A DNA stretch of 64,000 nucleotides from Arenibacter sp041392165 (GCA_041392165.1 JAWKMN010000003.1:455641-519640); one strand, 5' to 3'; positions 42,581 to 52,111 are shown, counted from the first letter of the stretch. Numbers and translations: made by a program. The notes: generated from the sequence alone by a model not told the origin.

Positions 42581-43399
42581 GTGCTGAGCATAATAGATAA
42601 ATATATACTTAAGCGCTATCTGGCAACATTTTTTGTGATGCTGTTGTTGTTTATCCCTATTGGGATAATGGCAAATTTGGCAGAGCAGATCGGAAAAATG
42701 ATAGATAACGAGGTTCCTCTTACGGAAATCGTAATGTATTACTGGAATTTTACGTTGGTAATAGGAAACCTGTTATTCCCAATTTTTCTTTTTTTATCCG
42801 TAATCTTCTTTACTTCCAAATTGGCCAATAATACGGAAATTGTGGCTATATTAAGTTCCGGGGTTTCTTATGGACGTTTTCTGAGACCCTATCTCATTGG
42901 CGCATCTATCATAGCTGCAATTATGTTTTTGATGAACATGTTTATTGTGCCTCCGGCAAGTGTGGGGTACAACGAGTTTAAATTCAAGTATTTAAAAAAG
43001 GGCAAACAGGATAGGGTAACTACCAACATTTTTAACCAGTTGAACGAAAGTGATTATATCTATGTAAGCAGTTTTGACCCGGCCAGACAAATAGGATATA
43101 ATTTTACCATGGAGCGTTTCAATGAAGGGAATACCTTGGATTTTAAGATATCCGCTGCCAACATTCGCTGGATAGAAAAAGATTCGATATATCGGCTTAC
43201 TTCTTATGAAAAGAGGAAAATAGATAACAATGGGGAGCTGGTGGAAACGAAGCGCAGATTGGATACCATTTTCGATTTTAAGATCGATGACCTTACGCCG
43301 GTTTCCTATATTGCCGAAACCAAGAATATGTTTGAATTGGACAAATTTATAGAGGTACAAAGAAAAAAGGGCACTCCAATATCAACAGTTATGTGCTAG
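42581..43399 (+). CDS. LptF/LptG-type permease (YjgP/YjgQ), N-terminal three quarters
   Basis: A GTG directly after the tgt stop starts MLSIIDKYILKRYLATF, a typical LptF/G beginning. Three membrane helices (about 15-120) and the periplasmic beta-jellyroll follow (KRRLDTIFDFKIDDLTP). The frame then runs into a stop after KKGTPISTVMC. Inserting one A in the AA at 43378-43379 gives NSYVLVKYKRWALPIAAF, the expected fourth helix. LptF/G moves lipopolysaccharide out of the inner membrane and is essential in most Gram-negative bacteria. Confidence 0.85.
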   Translation: MLSIIDKYILKRYLATFFVMLLLFIPIGIMANLAEQIGKMIDNEVPLTEIVMYYWNFTLVIGNLLFPIFLFLSVIFFTSKLANNTEIVAILSSGVSYGRFLRPYLIGASIIAAIMFLMNMFIVPPASVGYNEFKFKYLKKGKQDRVTTNIFNQLNESDYIYVSSFDPARQIGYNFTMERFNEGNTLDFKISAANIRWIEKDSIYRLTSYEKRKIDNNGELVETKRRLDTIFDFKIDDLTPVSYIAETKNMFELDKFIEVQRKKGTPISTVMC

Positions 43400-43661
43400 T
43401 GAAATATAAGCGTTGGGCATTGCCTATTGCCGCTTTTATCCTTACCATTATTGCCGTAGCGGTCTCCTCGGTAAAGAGACGTGGGGGGATGGGGGTAAAT
43501 CTGGCCTTTGGTATAGGGGTGGCATTTATTTACATCTTTTTGACAAGGTGTTCGGGACCTTGGCCGAGCAGTCAGGATTTTCGCCCCTATTGGCGGTAAT
43601 CATTCCCAATGTTATGTTTGGGGCCATAGCGTTTTATCTGTTGCAGAATGCCAAACGTTAA
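43400..43661 (+). pseudogene. Continuation of the LptF/LptG-type permease after two frameshifts
   Basis: The last three helices are encoded in two other frames: VKYKRWALPIAAFILTIIAV and NLAFGIGVAFIYIF in one, then FDKVFGTLAEQSGFSPLLAV to LLQNAKR in the third. The second shift lies in the T run at 43537-43541, which would need six T's. It is the rest of the gene at 42581, not a gene of its own. The end overlaps the next EamA gene by 14 bases. Confidence 0.75.
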
Positions 43662-44556
43662 GCTAAGGAATTATCTTCATCTGCACTTTATAGTTTTTGT
43701 ATGGGGCTTTACAGCGGTCCTAGGCAAGTTGATAACTATAGATGCCTTGCCTTTGGTTTGGTACCGTATGTTAATGGCATTTATGATTATTTTGGCATAT
43801 GTCCTTATAAGGAGGTTTTCTTTAAGGGTTCCTCCAAAAACTTTGCTGACGTTGGTTATGGGAGGGGTAGTTGTAGCCCTTCATTGGGTTACTTTCTTTA
43901 TGGCCATCAAAGTTTCCAATGTATCCATTGCCTTGGCGACCATGTCCACTGGCGCATTTTTTACGGCCATATTGGAACCGTTTTGGTATGGCCGGAAAAT
44001 GGTAGGTTATGAAGTGGTTTTCGGACTAATCGTTATACTGGGCCTGTATATTATGTTTAGAGTGGAGGCCGGTTATTTAAATGGAATATTGTTGGCATTG
44101 GTGTCCTCCCTGTTATCCGCTACTTTTTCCTTGATCAATGGTAAGTTGACACAAGGGTACAGGCCTTCGGTAATTTCGTTGTATGAATTGGGAAGTGGTG
44201 TCCTGTTTTTGTCTATTTTTTTGGTATTTTCAGGTAGTTATAACCAAAAGTTTTTCCAACTTTCCATGGATGATTGGTTGTACATAAGTATACTTGCTTC
44301 TATCTGCACGGCCTATGCCTTTATTGCTTCTGTAAAAATCTTAAAATATATTTCCCCGTATACCGTGATGTTGACGATTAATTTGGAACCGGTTTATGGT
44401 ATTCTGTTGGCTTTTTTCCTTCTTGGGGATAGTGAAAAAATGAATCCATTTTTTTATATCGGGGCACTATTGATCATAACTACGGTAGTTGTGAACGGGA
44501 TTTTGAAAAATAGAAAAAAATTAAAAAAAACGACTAATGGGCTAGCTTCCCATTAA
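43648..44556 (+). CDS. EamA-type drug/metabolite transporter
   Basis: The 302-residue protein has ten hydrophobic helices in two EamA repeats, with FVWGFTAVLGKL and LPLVWYRMLMAFMII near the N-terminus and TVMLTINLEPVYGILLAFFL in the second repeat. A basic tail closes the protein. It overlaps the end of the LptF/G gene. Substrate unknown. Confidence 0.85.
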   Translation: MPNVKLRNYLHLHFIVFVWGFTAVLGKLITIDALPLVWYRMLMAFMIILAYVLIRRFSLRVPPKTLLTLVMGGVVVALHWVTFFMAIKVSNVSIALATMSTGAFFTAILEPFWYGRKMVGYEVVFGLIVILGLYIMFRVEAGYLNGILLALVSSLLSATFSLINGKLTQGYRPSVISLYELGSGVLFLSIFLVFSGSYNQKFFQLSMDDWLYISILASICTAYAFIASVKILKYISPYTVMLTINLEPVYGILLAFFLLGDSEKMNPFFYIGALLIITTVVVNGILKNRKKLKKTTNGLASH

Positions 44557-44561
44557 AGTTT

Positions 44562-44569
44562 TATATTTG
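44562..44569 (+). promoter_or_regulatory. -7 box for accA
   Basis: TATATTTG matches TAnnTTTG, 30 bases before the accA ATG. Confidence 0.45.
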
Positions 44570-44599
44570 TTGGTTGAAAAGAGCTAAACCTATAAACCT

Positions 44600-45553
44600 A
44601 TGGAGTATTTAGATTTTGAACTGCCAATTAAGGAGCTGGAGGAGCAATTGGATAAGTGCATGATAATCGGTGAAGAGAGTGAAGTTGATGTTTCTGAAAC
44701 CTGTAAACAGATAGAGAAAAAACTTGTTGAGACCCGAAAGGAAATATACAAGAACCTCACTGCATGGCAAAGGGTACAGTTGTCAAGACATCCCAATAGG
44801 CCCTACACCTTAGATTATATAAGGGCCATTTGTGGTGAAACCTTTTTGGAGCTGCATGGCGATCGTAATGTAAAGGATGATAAGGCCATGATAGGAGGTC
44901 TTGGTAAAATTGGGGATCAGAGTTATATGTTCGTTGGCCAACAGAAAGGTTATAATACCAAAACAAGGCAATTACGGAATTTTGGGATGGCCAATCCCGA
45001 AGGGTATAGAAAAGCGCTGCGTTTAATGAAGTCTGCCGAAAAGTTCGGTATCCCAGTAGTGTGCCTAATAGATACCCCAGGGGCATATCCCGGTATTGAG
45101 GCAGAGGAAAGGGGCCAGGGGGAGGCCATTGCAAGGAATATTTTGGAAATGACCCGCCTGAAAGTTCCTATTATAGTAGTAATTATTGGTGAAGGCGCCT
45201 CAGGAGGGGCATTGGGTATCGGAGTAGGGGATAAGGTGTTGATGTTGGAAAATACCTGGTATTCCGTTATTTCGCCCGAATCCTGTTCTTCCATTCTTTG
45301 GAGAAGTTGGGAGTATAAGGAAATTGCGGCAGAGGCCTTAAAGCTTACGGCAACGGACATGAAAAAAATGAAGCTGATAGATGAGATCGTTCGTGAACCG
45401 GTAGGTGGAGCACACGCCAACAGGGATAAGACTTTTGAGATCGTAAAAAATAAAATTTCTTCGCATTATGAGGAATTGAAAAAGTTATCACCAAAAGAAT
45501 TGGTGAAAAACCGAATGGACAAATATGCCAATATGGGAGTATTCAATGGATAA
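44600..45553 (+). CDS. accA: Acetyl-CoA carboxylase carboxyltransferase subunit alpha
   Basis: The 317-residue protein has the AccA layout with MEYLDFELPIKELE at the start, LSRHPNRPYTLDYI, GMANPEGYRKALRLM, and the oxyanion region IGEGASGGALGIGVGD. With AccD it moves the carboxyl group from biotin to acetyl-CoA to make malonyl-CoA. Confidence 0.97.
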   Translation: MEYLDFELPIKELEEQLDKCMIIGEESEVDVSETCKQIEKKLVETRKEIYKNLTAWQRVQLSRHPNRPYTLDYIRAICGETFLELHGDRNVKDDKAMIGGLGKIGDQSYMFVGQQKGYNTKTRQLRNFGMANPEGYRKALRLMKSAEKFGIPVVCLIDTPGAYPGIEAEERGQGEAIARNILEMTRLKVPIIVVIIGEGASGGALGIGVGDKVLMLENTWYSVISPESCSSILWRSWEYKEIAAEALKLTATDMKKMKLIDEIVREPVGGAHANRDKTFEIVKNKISSHYEELKKLSPKELVKNRMDKYANMGVFNG

Positions 45554-45576
45554 TATCCCTTTTTGACAAGCTTAAA

Positions 45577-45609
45577 AAAACTGGAGCGGAAATTCTCCGG
45601 TTTTTTTTT
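45577..45609 (+). terminator. Terminator of accA
   Basis: AAAACTGGAG and CTCCGGTTTT pair (one G-T wobble) around an eight-base loop, followed by T's. Confidence 0.8.
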
Positions 45610-45709
45610 GCTTATGAACAAATTTTGTAACTTATCAACAGGTAATTTGTGGAAGAGTTGTTAATATCCCAAACCTCTTTTTTATTCTTATTTGTATAAT
45701 TTAGCACTC

Positions 45710-47257
45710 ATGGAAAAAACGAACCCTATTATTGGTCATCGAATTGACAAGTCGACCATCATTAGCCTTGAGAAGGGGAAGATACCTCCTCAAGCCGTTG
45801 ATTTAGAGGAGGTTGTGCTTGGGGCAATGATGATCGATAAAAAGGGGGTGGATGAAGTCATAGATATCCTACATCCCGAAGTATTTTATAAGGATGCCCA
45901 TAGGTATATCTATGAAGCCATTTTTAAGTTGTTTGAAAATTCTGAACCGGTGGATTTATTAACCGTTTCGGCGCAATTGAAGAAAGATGGTAGGCTGGAG
46001 AGTGCAGGAGGCGATTTTTACCTTATTAAATTAACCCAAAAGGTGGCTTCTTCCGCGCATATCGAGTTCCATGCGCGCATTATCCTTCAAAAATTTATAC
46101 AACGCAGTCTTATCAAGATTTCAAATGAAATAATTGAGGAGGCCTATGAGGATGCCACTGATGTGTTCGACCTATTGGACAACGCCGAATCCAAATTATA
46201 CGATGTTACCCAGGGCAACTTGAAACGTTCCGCGGAAACGGCCCAGAATTTGGTGATACAGGCCAAGAAGAGAATAGAGGAGATAGCAGGTAAGGAAGGT
46301 CTTAGCGGTATCCCATCCGGTTTCGACAAATTGGACAAATTGACCTCGGGATGGCAGCCCAGTGATCTGGTTATCGTGGCAGCCCGTCCCGGTATGGGAA
46401 AAACGGCCCTTACCTTGTCTATGGCCAGAAATATTGCGGTGAATTCCAATATTGGAGTGGCTTTCTTTTCTTTGGAAATGTCATCTGTACAATTGATTAC
46501 CAGGTTGATATCCTCTGAGACGGGCCTTTCTTCCGAAAAATTAAGGACAGGGAGATTGGAAAAACATGAATGGGAGCAGTTGAACGTTAAGGTAAAGGCT
46601 CTGGAGACCGCGCCATTGTTTATTGATGATACCCCTTCGCTTTCTATTTTCGACCTTAGGGCAAAGGCCAGACGTTTGGCTTCACAGCATGATATTAAAA
46701 TGATCATTATTGATTATTTACAGCTGATGACCGCTGGGGGGAGTCAAAAAGGCGGGAACCGCGAACAGGAAATATCTACCATATCCAGGAACTTAAAGGC
46801 CTTGGCCAAGGAATTGAACGTCCCGGTAATAGCCCTGTCACAGTTGTCACGGGCCGTAGAGACCAGGGGCGGTAGTAAACGGCCTATTTTATCGGATTTA
46901 AGGGAATCCGGGGCCATTGAACAGGATGCGGATATTGTTTCCTTTATCTATAGACCGGAATACTATAAGATTGATGAATGGGATGATGAAGAACGCTCCC
47001 CTACTGCCGGACAAGCTGAATTTATTGTGGCAAAGCATAGAAATGGTGGTTTGGAAAATATCCGGCTCAAGTTCCTGGGACATTTAGGTAAGTTTGACAA
47101 TTTGGACGACTTTGATTCCCCCTTTGAATTTCAATCGAAAATGAACGCCGATGATGACAACCCCTTTATCACCAAAAATCTTCCGAATGCCAACGAGGCC
47201 TTTGGCAGTTCCATGAACGATGACGCCATGCAGGATGATAACGATGTTCCTTTTTAA
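45710..47257 (+). CDS. dnaB: Replicative DNA helicase DnaB
   Basis: From ATG 45710 the 515-residue protein has the N-terminal DnaB domain (PPQAVDLEEVVLGAMMID) and a RecA-like helicase domain with Walker A ARPGMGKTALTLSMA, Walker B MIIIDYLQLM and ALSQLSRAVETRG. A small acidic C-terminal extension (NDDAMQDDNDVPF) is usual in this phylum. It unwinds DNA ahead of the replication fork. A start at 45692 is less likely. Confidence 0.97.
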   Translation: MEKTNPIIGHRIDKSTIISLEKGKIPPQAVDLEEVVLGAMMIDKKGVDEVIDILHPEVFYKDAHRYIYEAIFKLFENSEPVDLLTVSAQLKKDGRLESAGGDFYLIKLTQKVASSAHIEFHARIILQKFIQRSLIKISNEIIEEAYEDATDVFDLLDNAESKLYDVTQGNLKRSAETAQNLVIQAKKRIEEIAGKEGLSGIPSGFDKLDKLTSGWQPSDLVIVAARPGMGKTALTLSMARNIAVNSNIGVAFFSLEMSSVQLITRLISSETGLSSEKLRTGRLEKHEWEQLNVKVKALETAPLFIDDTPSLSIFDLRAKARRLASQHDIKMIIIDYLQLMTAGGSQKGGNREQEISTISRNLKALAKELNVPVIALSQLSRAVETRGGSKRPILSDLRESGAIEQDADIVSFIYRPEYYKIDEWDDEERSPTAGQAEFIVAKHRNGGLENIRLKFLGHLGKFDNLDDFDSPFEFQSKMNADDDNPFITKNLPNANEAFGSSMNDDAMQDDNDVPF

Positions 47258-47418
47258 AAGGGGTGCGTACTGATCTATTTATGGTTTACGGTTTTGGGAT
47301 GATATTGGGTAATGTTCTTGGCAAGGGTATCTCTCCTCTTTATTCTTTTTTCTTTATTACAAATATGGTATTTTGGAAATTTTAGCCCCTTTTCAAAACC
47401 GAAGCATCAATTTTCCAG

Positions 47419-47426
47419 TATCTTTG
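47419..47426 (+). promoter_or_regulatory. -7 box for the 47453 gene
   Basis: TATCTTTG, 26 bases before the ATG. Confidence 0.45.
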
Positions 47427-47452
47427 GGAAGACTCACAATAGACAGCCCTAA

Positions 47453-48718
47453 ATGCAGAAGTATTTTTTCTCTTTTTTCCTTGTTCTTTTTTTTATAATG
47501 GAAATTTCCGCTTCGTCCATTCTTATTCCTATGGATGCGGAGAGTCAGAAAAACCATTTAAAGGCATACGGGATCACCTATTGGGTCCTGGCCAAACAAC
47601 AAAAAGTACAGTGGCTTTTAAATTACCGGGGCGGATCTTTTTTGTTGCCGGATGGGGAGAACATTCGTCGGGAATGTCAGATTAGGGGAGTATCTTACGA
47701 GATTGTTTCTGATTCCCAAGCCCAGGTTATTTTAGAAGAAATTGCCAGTCCTTCACAAAACCAAGAAGCGGTAATACTGGAAAAGGCTCCAAAAATAGCG
47801 GTTTATTCCCCTGAGGACAATTCTCCTTGGGACGACGCGGTTACCATGGTACTGACCTATGCGGAAATTCCGTATGATCAGATTTATGATAGGGAAGTTC
47901 TGGAAGATAAATTAGTACTTTATGATTGGCTACACTTGCACCATGAGGATTTTACGGGTCAATATGGAAAATTTTACGGGGCTTATAGGTCGGCGCCCTG
48001 GTATATTGAAGGAAAACAGCAGGCCGAGGCTTTGGCCTTAAAATTAGGCTTCAATAAAGTTTCTGTGGAAAAGTTGGCCGTGGCCTTGAAAATAAGAAAT
48101 TACGTTATTGGGGGAGGGTTTATGTTTGCCATGTGCTCTGCCACCGATAGTTTTGATATTGCCCTCGCCGCGGATGGCGTGGATATTTGCGAGCCCATGT
48201 TCGATGGGGACCCGTCGGATGCCAATTATCAGGCTAAGTTGGACTTCGGAAAAACCTTTGCCTTTACCAATTTTATACTGGAACGCAATCCGCTGCGCTA
48301 TGAATTTTCTTCCATTGATATGACCAATAAGCGGGGCAATGTTCCCAAGGAGTCGGATTACTTTTCCTTAATGGATTTCTCTGCTAAATGGGATCCTGTG
48401 CCTAGCATGTTATGCCAGAACCATACGGCACTGGTCAAGGGATTTATGGGCCAGACCACTGCTTTTGACAGGGAGGGCATAAAACCTACGGTCCTGGTAT
48501 TGGGGGAAAATAAAATAAATGGAGAGGCCAGATATATTCATGGAATTAAAGGGAAGGGGTTCTTTACGTTTTACGGGGGGCACGATCCGGAAGACTATCA
48601 GCATAAGGTAGGGGATCCCAAGACAGAACTGGAACTGCATCCTACCTCTCCCGGGTATCGTCTTATTCTAAACAATGTTCTGTTTCCTGCCGCACAGAAA
48701 AAGAAGCAGAAGACCTGA
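47453..48718 (+). CDS. Exported protein annotated in relatives as asparagine synthetase B-like
   Basis: The 421-residue product has a signal peptide (QKYFFSFFLVLFFIMEISAS). The mature part contains WVLAKQQKVQWLLNYRGGSFLL, VYSPEDNSPWDDAVTMVLTYA, GGFMFAMCSATDSFDIAL and TFYGGHDPEDYQHKVGD. Similar Bacteroidota proteins are labelled asparagine synthetase B, but an exported protein with no obvious amidotransferase or synthetase motif is unlikely to do that. The GGHDPED region resembles glutamine amidotransferase-like (ThuA-type) folds. Function unknown. Confidence 0.7.
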   Translation: MQKYFFSFFLVLFFIMEISASSILIPMDAESQKNHLKAYGITYWVLAKQQKVQWLLNYRGGSFLLPDGENIRRECQIRGVSYEIVSDSQAQVILEEIASPSQNQEAVILEKAPKIAVYSPEDNSPWDDAVTMVLTYAEIPYDQIYDREVLEDKLVLYDWLHLHHEDFTGQYGKFYGAYRSAPWYIEGKQQAEALALKLGFNKVSVEKLAVALKIRNYVIGGGFMFAMCSATDSFDIALAADGVDICEPMFDGDPSDANYQAKLDFGKTFAFTNFILERNPLRYEFSSIDMTNKRGNVPKESDYFSLMDFSAKWDPVPSMLCQNHTALVKGFMGQTTAFDREGIKPTVLVLGENKINGEARYIHGIKGKGFFTFYGGHDPEDYQHKVGDPKTELELHPTSPGYRLILNNVLFPAAQKKKQKT

Positions 48719-48748
48719 TTGGATATGGGGTTTTTATTTTACCTCACC

Positions 48749-48872
48749 CAGGACTGCCAAAAAGCAGTCCTGACCTCTCCCAAGGAGAGGTAAACCTTTC
48801 GGTGCCGGTACAGGCGAATCGCAACCTCTGTTTGGATGGACAGGATAGCCCGACGATCCCAAGGATCGGGGA
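48749..48872. repeat. Run of three hairpins after the 47453 gene
   Basis: CAGGACTGC/GCAGTCCTG (48749-48772), ACCTCTCC/GGAGAGGT with a CAA loop (48773-48791) and CGATCC/GGATCG with a CAA loop (48855-48869) follow one another. They lie in the spacer between convergent genes. None has a typical T tail. Confidence 0.6.
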
Positions 48873-48892
48873 ACCTATGGATTGAACCCGGC

Positions 48893-51088
48893 TCAATAAC
48901 AATCCATTTTGATCTGCTTACGGTTTTGGTAATGGCTTAGGTCTCTATCAAGGTATTTGTTGCAGAGTTGCCGTAGTTCTTGTAAAACTTCCTTTTGCAT
49001 GGCTATGGATCCACATATCATAATGCAGCCCTTATTTTTCAGAACTTCTAAAAACAAATCCTTATCTCGTTGAACCAAGTGCTGTACATAAATTTTTTCA
49101 GGTTGATTACGGGAGTATGCGGTTTTGAAATTGGTCAGTTTTCGTTCTTGTAGCGCTCTTTCAATATAATCTTTGTATAGATTGAAGGAATCGATTGTCC
49201 TAGCGCCCCAGTACAAATGAATTTCTTTCTTTTTGTTGTTTCCCTGTATCATCCCCAAGAATGGACCAATACCGGTCCCGGTGGCTATCAATATAGTTCT
49301 TTTGGTATTTTTTGGAAAATGGAAATTTCTATTGCCCACCACGGTAGCGGAAAGCTTTTCACCTTGCTTTAATTGGTACAAATAGTTTGAGCATAGGCCT
49401 TGTTGATGTCTTCGGATACTGATCAATAAGGTAGTTGTATCCAATTTTCCAATGGAATACAGTCGCTCACGAGCTCCATCTGCCGGTACTACCGATAATA
49501 AATCACCTGAAATGGGTGTTGAGCCATTTTGGTTTGAGAGGCTCAGTAGGAAAGTGCCATCATGGGAATTTTCGGTTTTATCCAAAACAATAAAAGTGGA
49601 TGGCGGTTTTGGTTTGGAAATCGGTTTCAGTTTTTCCAATTGTATCTCCAGCCCTACCTTTTCCGACCATGATTTGGACCAATTAAGGAAAGCTTCAAAA
49701 GATTGATCGTTTACCGTAAAAACTTCTTGAAGGGCAGAACTATTTTTGGCCTCCCTTAAAACGTTATCGGCTTCGTAAGCAAATTGGCAGAAATTGGGAT
49801 AGGCCATAGAGCCAAACCCTACCACACTATATTTAAAAGTCTTTTTTTGATGATTTTTTTTAACGAGCTGTAGGAATTTGTCTGCGGTTGCAGGCGCTTC
49901 TCCTTGACCGTAAGTGGCCGTGATAACTATTAAATGCTCCATTTTTTTAAAATGGGTATATTGATTCATCAAAGCCAAATGGCTTTTTTTTCCGGCCAAT
50001 AGCAACTGTTTGTGCAATTCCTGGGCAAACTGAAGGGTGGTGCCCCCTTCCGTTCCGGTCAGAATAACATACTCACTTTCATTTTTTGAATGTAGATTTT
50101 TAATCTTGGTTCTAGGTCTTTTGAAGTAAACGATAAAACCCGTTACGGTTAAAAAGGGGATGGACAAACTTCCCAGACCAAGTATTGCGGACCACATAAT
50201 ACTTCCTTCTCCCGTATGTAGAACCGTGGCCCAAGTGGATATTATGTTAATAACAGGGTATTTCTCTTCGGCAAGTACTTCTCCGGTAACTTGATTTAGA
50301 TACAACTCCCTATCCCTTAGACGGACCATATAATAATCTTCCACAAATTCAGAAAAAGGGTATTCCAATTCCCTAAGCGCAGACAAGCGTGTATTCTTAA
50401 AGAGGCCGAACTCGGTATAATTCTTTGAAGGCTCCTCTTGAATGGCATCAAAATCTACCTGAAGTGAAATTTTGGGGTCGGGAATAAGCTCAAAACGGAG
50501 CAAGGAAAGGTACACTCCCGTAAAAGCTAATACCAGTAGTGGAATTAGTGAAAGCCTTGCGTATACCACATGGTGGTATTGGGAAAAGTTCTCCCGGACA
50601 ACTGGTGCAAAGAATTGCCCATATCCCCCTTGTCGCTTTGCTATGAGTACTATTCCTGAAAAACATATGAGTATCAATAAAAAAGAAGCCAAGCCGATCA
50701 GAAAACGTCCCGTTGATTTTAAAAAGAGCGAACGGTGGAGATTAGTGGCAAATTGAAAAAACGGCTTTTTTGAAATAAGGCTGCCCAACTTTTCACCCGT
50801 AAACGGGTCAACATAAAACTCATCATTTTTTCCATCCACGATGGCCGTTACACTTACGAAGCCGTTTCGGTCGCGTGATACCGACAATACCTTCTCATGT
50901 TTGCCATTTATATGCTCCAAGGCCTTCGCCAAGGAAAGTTCATCGGCACCGGACACTCTGTAGGGTTCCATTTTATTCGAAATTGGCTCCACGGCCAGAA
51001 TTACCCCGGTAGCCGATGCGATCAAAAGAAAAACGGAAGATATAATGGCAAATAGCAAATGGCTATACCTCCATACCGATACAATCAT
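48893..51088 (-). CDS. PepSY-flavodoxin-reductase fusion (ferric siderophore reductase, XusC-like)
   Basis: The 731-residue inner-membrane protein has a PepSY-type N-terminal half with four or more helices and periplasmic loops (about 1-330). A flavodoxin domain (YVILTGTEGGTTLQFAQELH, about 345-480) and a ferredoxin-reductase-like FAD/NAD(P)H domain (RERLYSIGKL, ATGTGIGPFLGMIQG, IMICGSIAMQKEVLQELR) follow. It probably passes electrons from NADPH through flavins to reduce an imported metal-siderophore. It is the last gene of the uptake locus, five bases beyond the DUF2271 gene. Confidence 0.85.
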   Translation of the reverse strand: MIVSVWRYSHLLFAIISSVFLLIASATGVILAVEPISNKMEPYRVSGADELSLAKALEHINGKHEKVLSVSRDRNGFVSVTAIVDGKNDEFYVDPFTGEKLGSLISKKPFFQFATNLHRSLFLKSTGRFLIGLASFLLILICFSGIVLIAKRQGGYGQFFAPVVRENFSQYHHVVYARLSLIPLLVLAFTGVYLSLLRFELIPDPKISLQVDFDAIQEEPSKNYTEFGLFKNTRLSALRELEYPFSEFVEDYYMVRLRDRELYLNQVTGEVLAEEKYPVINIISTWATVLHTGEGSIMWSAILGLGSLSIPFLTVTGFIVYFKRPRTKIKNLHSKNESEYVILTGTEGGTTLQFAQELHKQLLLAGKKSHLALMNQYTHFKKMEHLIVITATYGQGEAPATADKFLQLVKKNHQKKTFKYSVVGFGSMAYPNFCQFAYEADNVLREAKNSSALQEVFTVNDQSFEAFLNWSKSWSEKVGLEIQLEKLKPISKPKPPSTFIVLDKTENSHDGTFLLSLSNQNGSTPISGDLLSVVPADGARERLYSIGKLDTTTLLISIRRHQQGLCSNYLYQLKQGEKLSATVVGNRNFHFPKNTKRTILIATGTGIGPFLGMIQGNNKKKEIHLYWGARTIDSFNLYKDYIERALQERKLTNFKTAYSRNQPEKIYVQHLVQRDKDLFLEVLKNKGCIMICGSIAMQKEVLQELRQLCNKYLDRDLSHYQNRKQIKMDCY

Positions 51089-51093
51089 AAAAA

Positions 51094-51594
51094 TTAGCTG
51101 TTAGGTACCATTCTTATATAGCGGATGTAACCTTTACCGTCCACTTTTTCCTTTATGGTTGCAGAATTAAGTTCAATTTCCGCGTCTATGGAGTAGTATT
51201 CCTGATTCTCCACTGCAGATTCGAAGCGAACTTTGTAACCCGCATCAATATGGGAAGCGTTGAAGGCCAATGAAATGATATTCCTTTCACCGTTTCCAAT
51301 AGTGGCCCCTGAAATAGCATCTACATTTTCACTAATGCCATTACTGAACTTCCACCAGTTTTTTAGATCGGGAAACCATTCCTTATCGTCTCCTTGTACA
51401 TAAAGCGTTTTTTCGTATTTCCCCTCTGGATTCATCAATGACACAACCACGTAAGCTTTTTCACCTGTATAGTTGGCCATCTGTATCATGCACTTATAGG
51501 AAATCGTGGTCGGTGCTTGCATAAAGGATGAAGCGGCAAAAAAAGCGAAAACCAGTGTAAGTAAAATTATTGGACGATTTAATAGTCTTTTCAT
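51094..51594 (-). CDS. DUF2271 periplasmic protein
   Basis: The 166-residue product starts with a signal peptide (MKRLLNRPIILLTLVFAFFA), then a beta-rich domain with MIQMANYTGEKAYVVVSLMN, YVQGDDKEWFPDLKNWW and NVDAISGATIG. The DAISGAT piece recalls FMN-attachment sites of Nqr/Rnf-type proteins, but here it is inside DUF2271. In many genomes DUF2271 is coupled to PepSY reductases of iron uptake loci, as here. Confidence 0.8.
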   Translation of the reverse strand: MKRLLNRPIILLTLVFAFFAASSFMQAPTTISYKCMIQMANYTGEKAYVVVSLMNPEGKYEKTLYVQGDDKEWFPDLKNWWKFSNGISENVDAISGATIGNGERNIISLAFNASHIDAGYKVRFESAVENQEYYSIDAEIELNSATIKEKVDGKGYIRYIRMVPNS

Positions 51595-51625
51595 CTGTTT
51601 ATTTTTATTGTTTTTTATCGGTTAG

Positions 51626-51690
51626 ACCTGCCTTTGCCGGCAGGCAGGTGTAATTCGCCAATAAACATATCGTCCCGACAATTATCGGGA
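51626..51690. repeat. Family R palindrome (copy 5) and TCCCGA/TCGGGA hairpin
   Basis: ACCTGCC-TTTGCCGGCAGGCAGGT (51626-51649) and TCCCGACAATTATCGGGA (51673-51690) are two neighbouring hairpins between the DUF2271 and ankyrin genes. Confidence 0.55.
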
Positions 51691-51727
51691 GATATCAAGA
51701 TTTGTTATGGCTCATTTCATATTTTGA

Positions 51728-52111
51728 TTAATTAAGGAAATCCAAATTTGTATTGGCTTTATCCAAGAGTTCATTTTCTTGGGCCAATTCGTATGCGGTT
51801 TCACCGAACTCAGTGGTTGCATTGGTGTCTGCGCCGTTGGCAATTAAATACTTAAGAATGTCAGTGTTGGTAGATTTCATGGCCGCATAATGCAAAACAG
51901 TGTTTCCTTGTTTATCCTTTACGTTGATATCAGCACCATAAGCTTGCACTTTTTTAAGTAAGTCCAAGTCATTTTTATCCATGGCCAAATGCCATACCGT
52001 TCTTTGGTCGGGCTGTGGTTTTGCAAAGTCCACCCCTGCTTGGCGCAATGTTTTTACCTTGTCATCAAAATCACGGGTGTTGCCACGTGCGGTGAAAAGG
52101 TTAATAGGCAA
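51728..52111 (-). CDS. Ankyrin-repeat protein, C-terminal fragment (frame 3)
   Basis: Contains three ankyrin units (DQRTVWHLAMDKNDLDLLKK, QGNTVLHYAAMKSTNTDILK, FGETAYELAQENELLDKAN). The TTG start at 52111 is artificial: removing one T from the TT at 52103-52104 joins this frame to NNLAYNLFTARGNT. It is the end of the protein begun at 53236. Confidence 0.75.
   Translation of the reverse strand: MPINLFTARGNTRDFDDKVKTLRQAGVDFAKPQPDQRTVWHLAMDKNDLDLLKKVQAYGADINVKDKQGNTVLHYAAMKSTNTDILKYLIANGADTNATTEFGETAYELAQENELLDKANTNLDFLN

Noticed and set aside
43393..43599. A separate small membrane protein gene
   Set aside because: The translation continues the LptF/G permease helices; it is a frame-shifted part of the gene at 42581.
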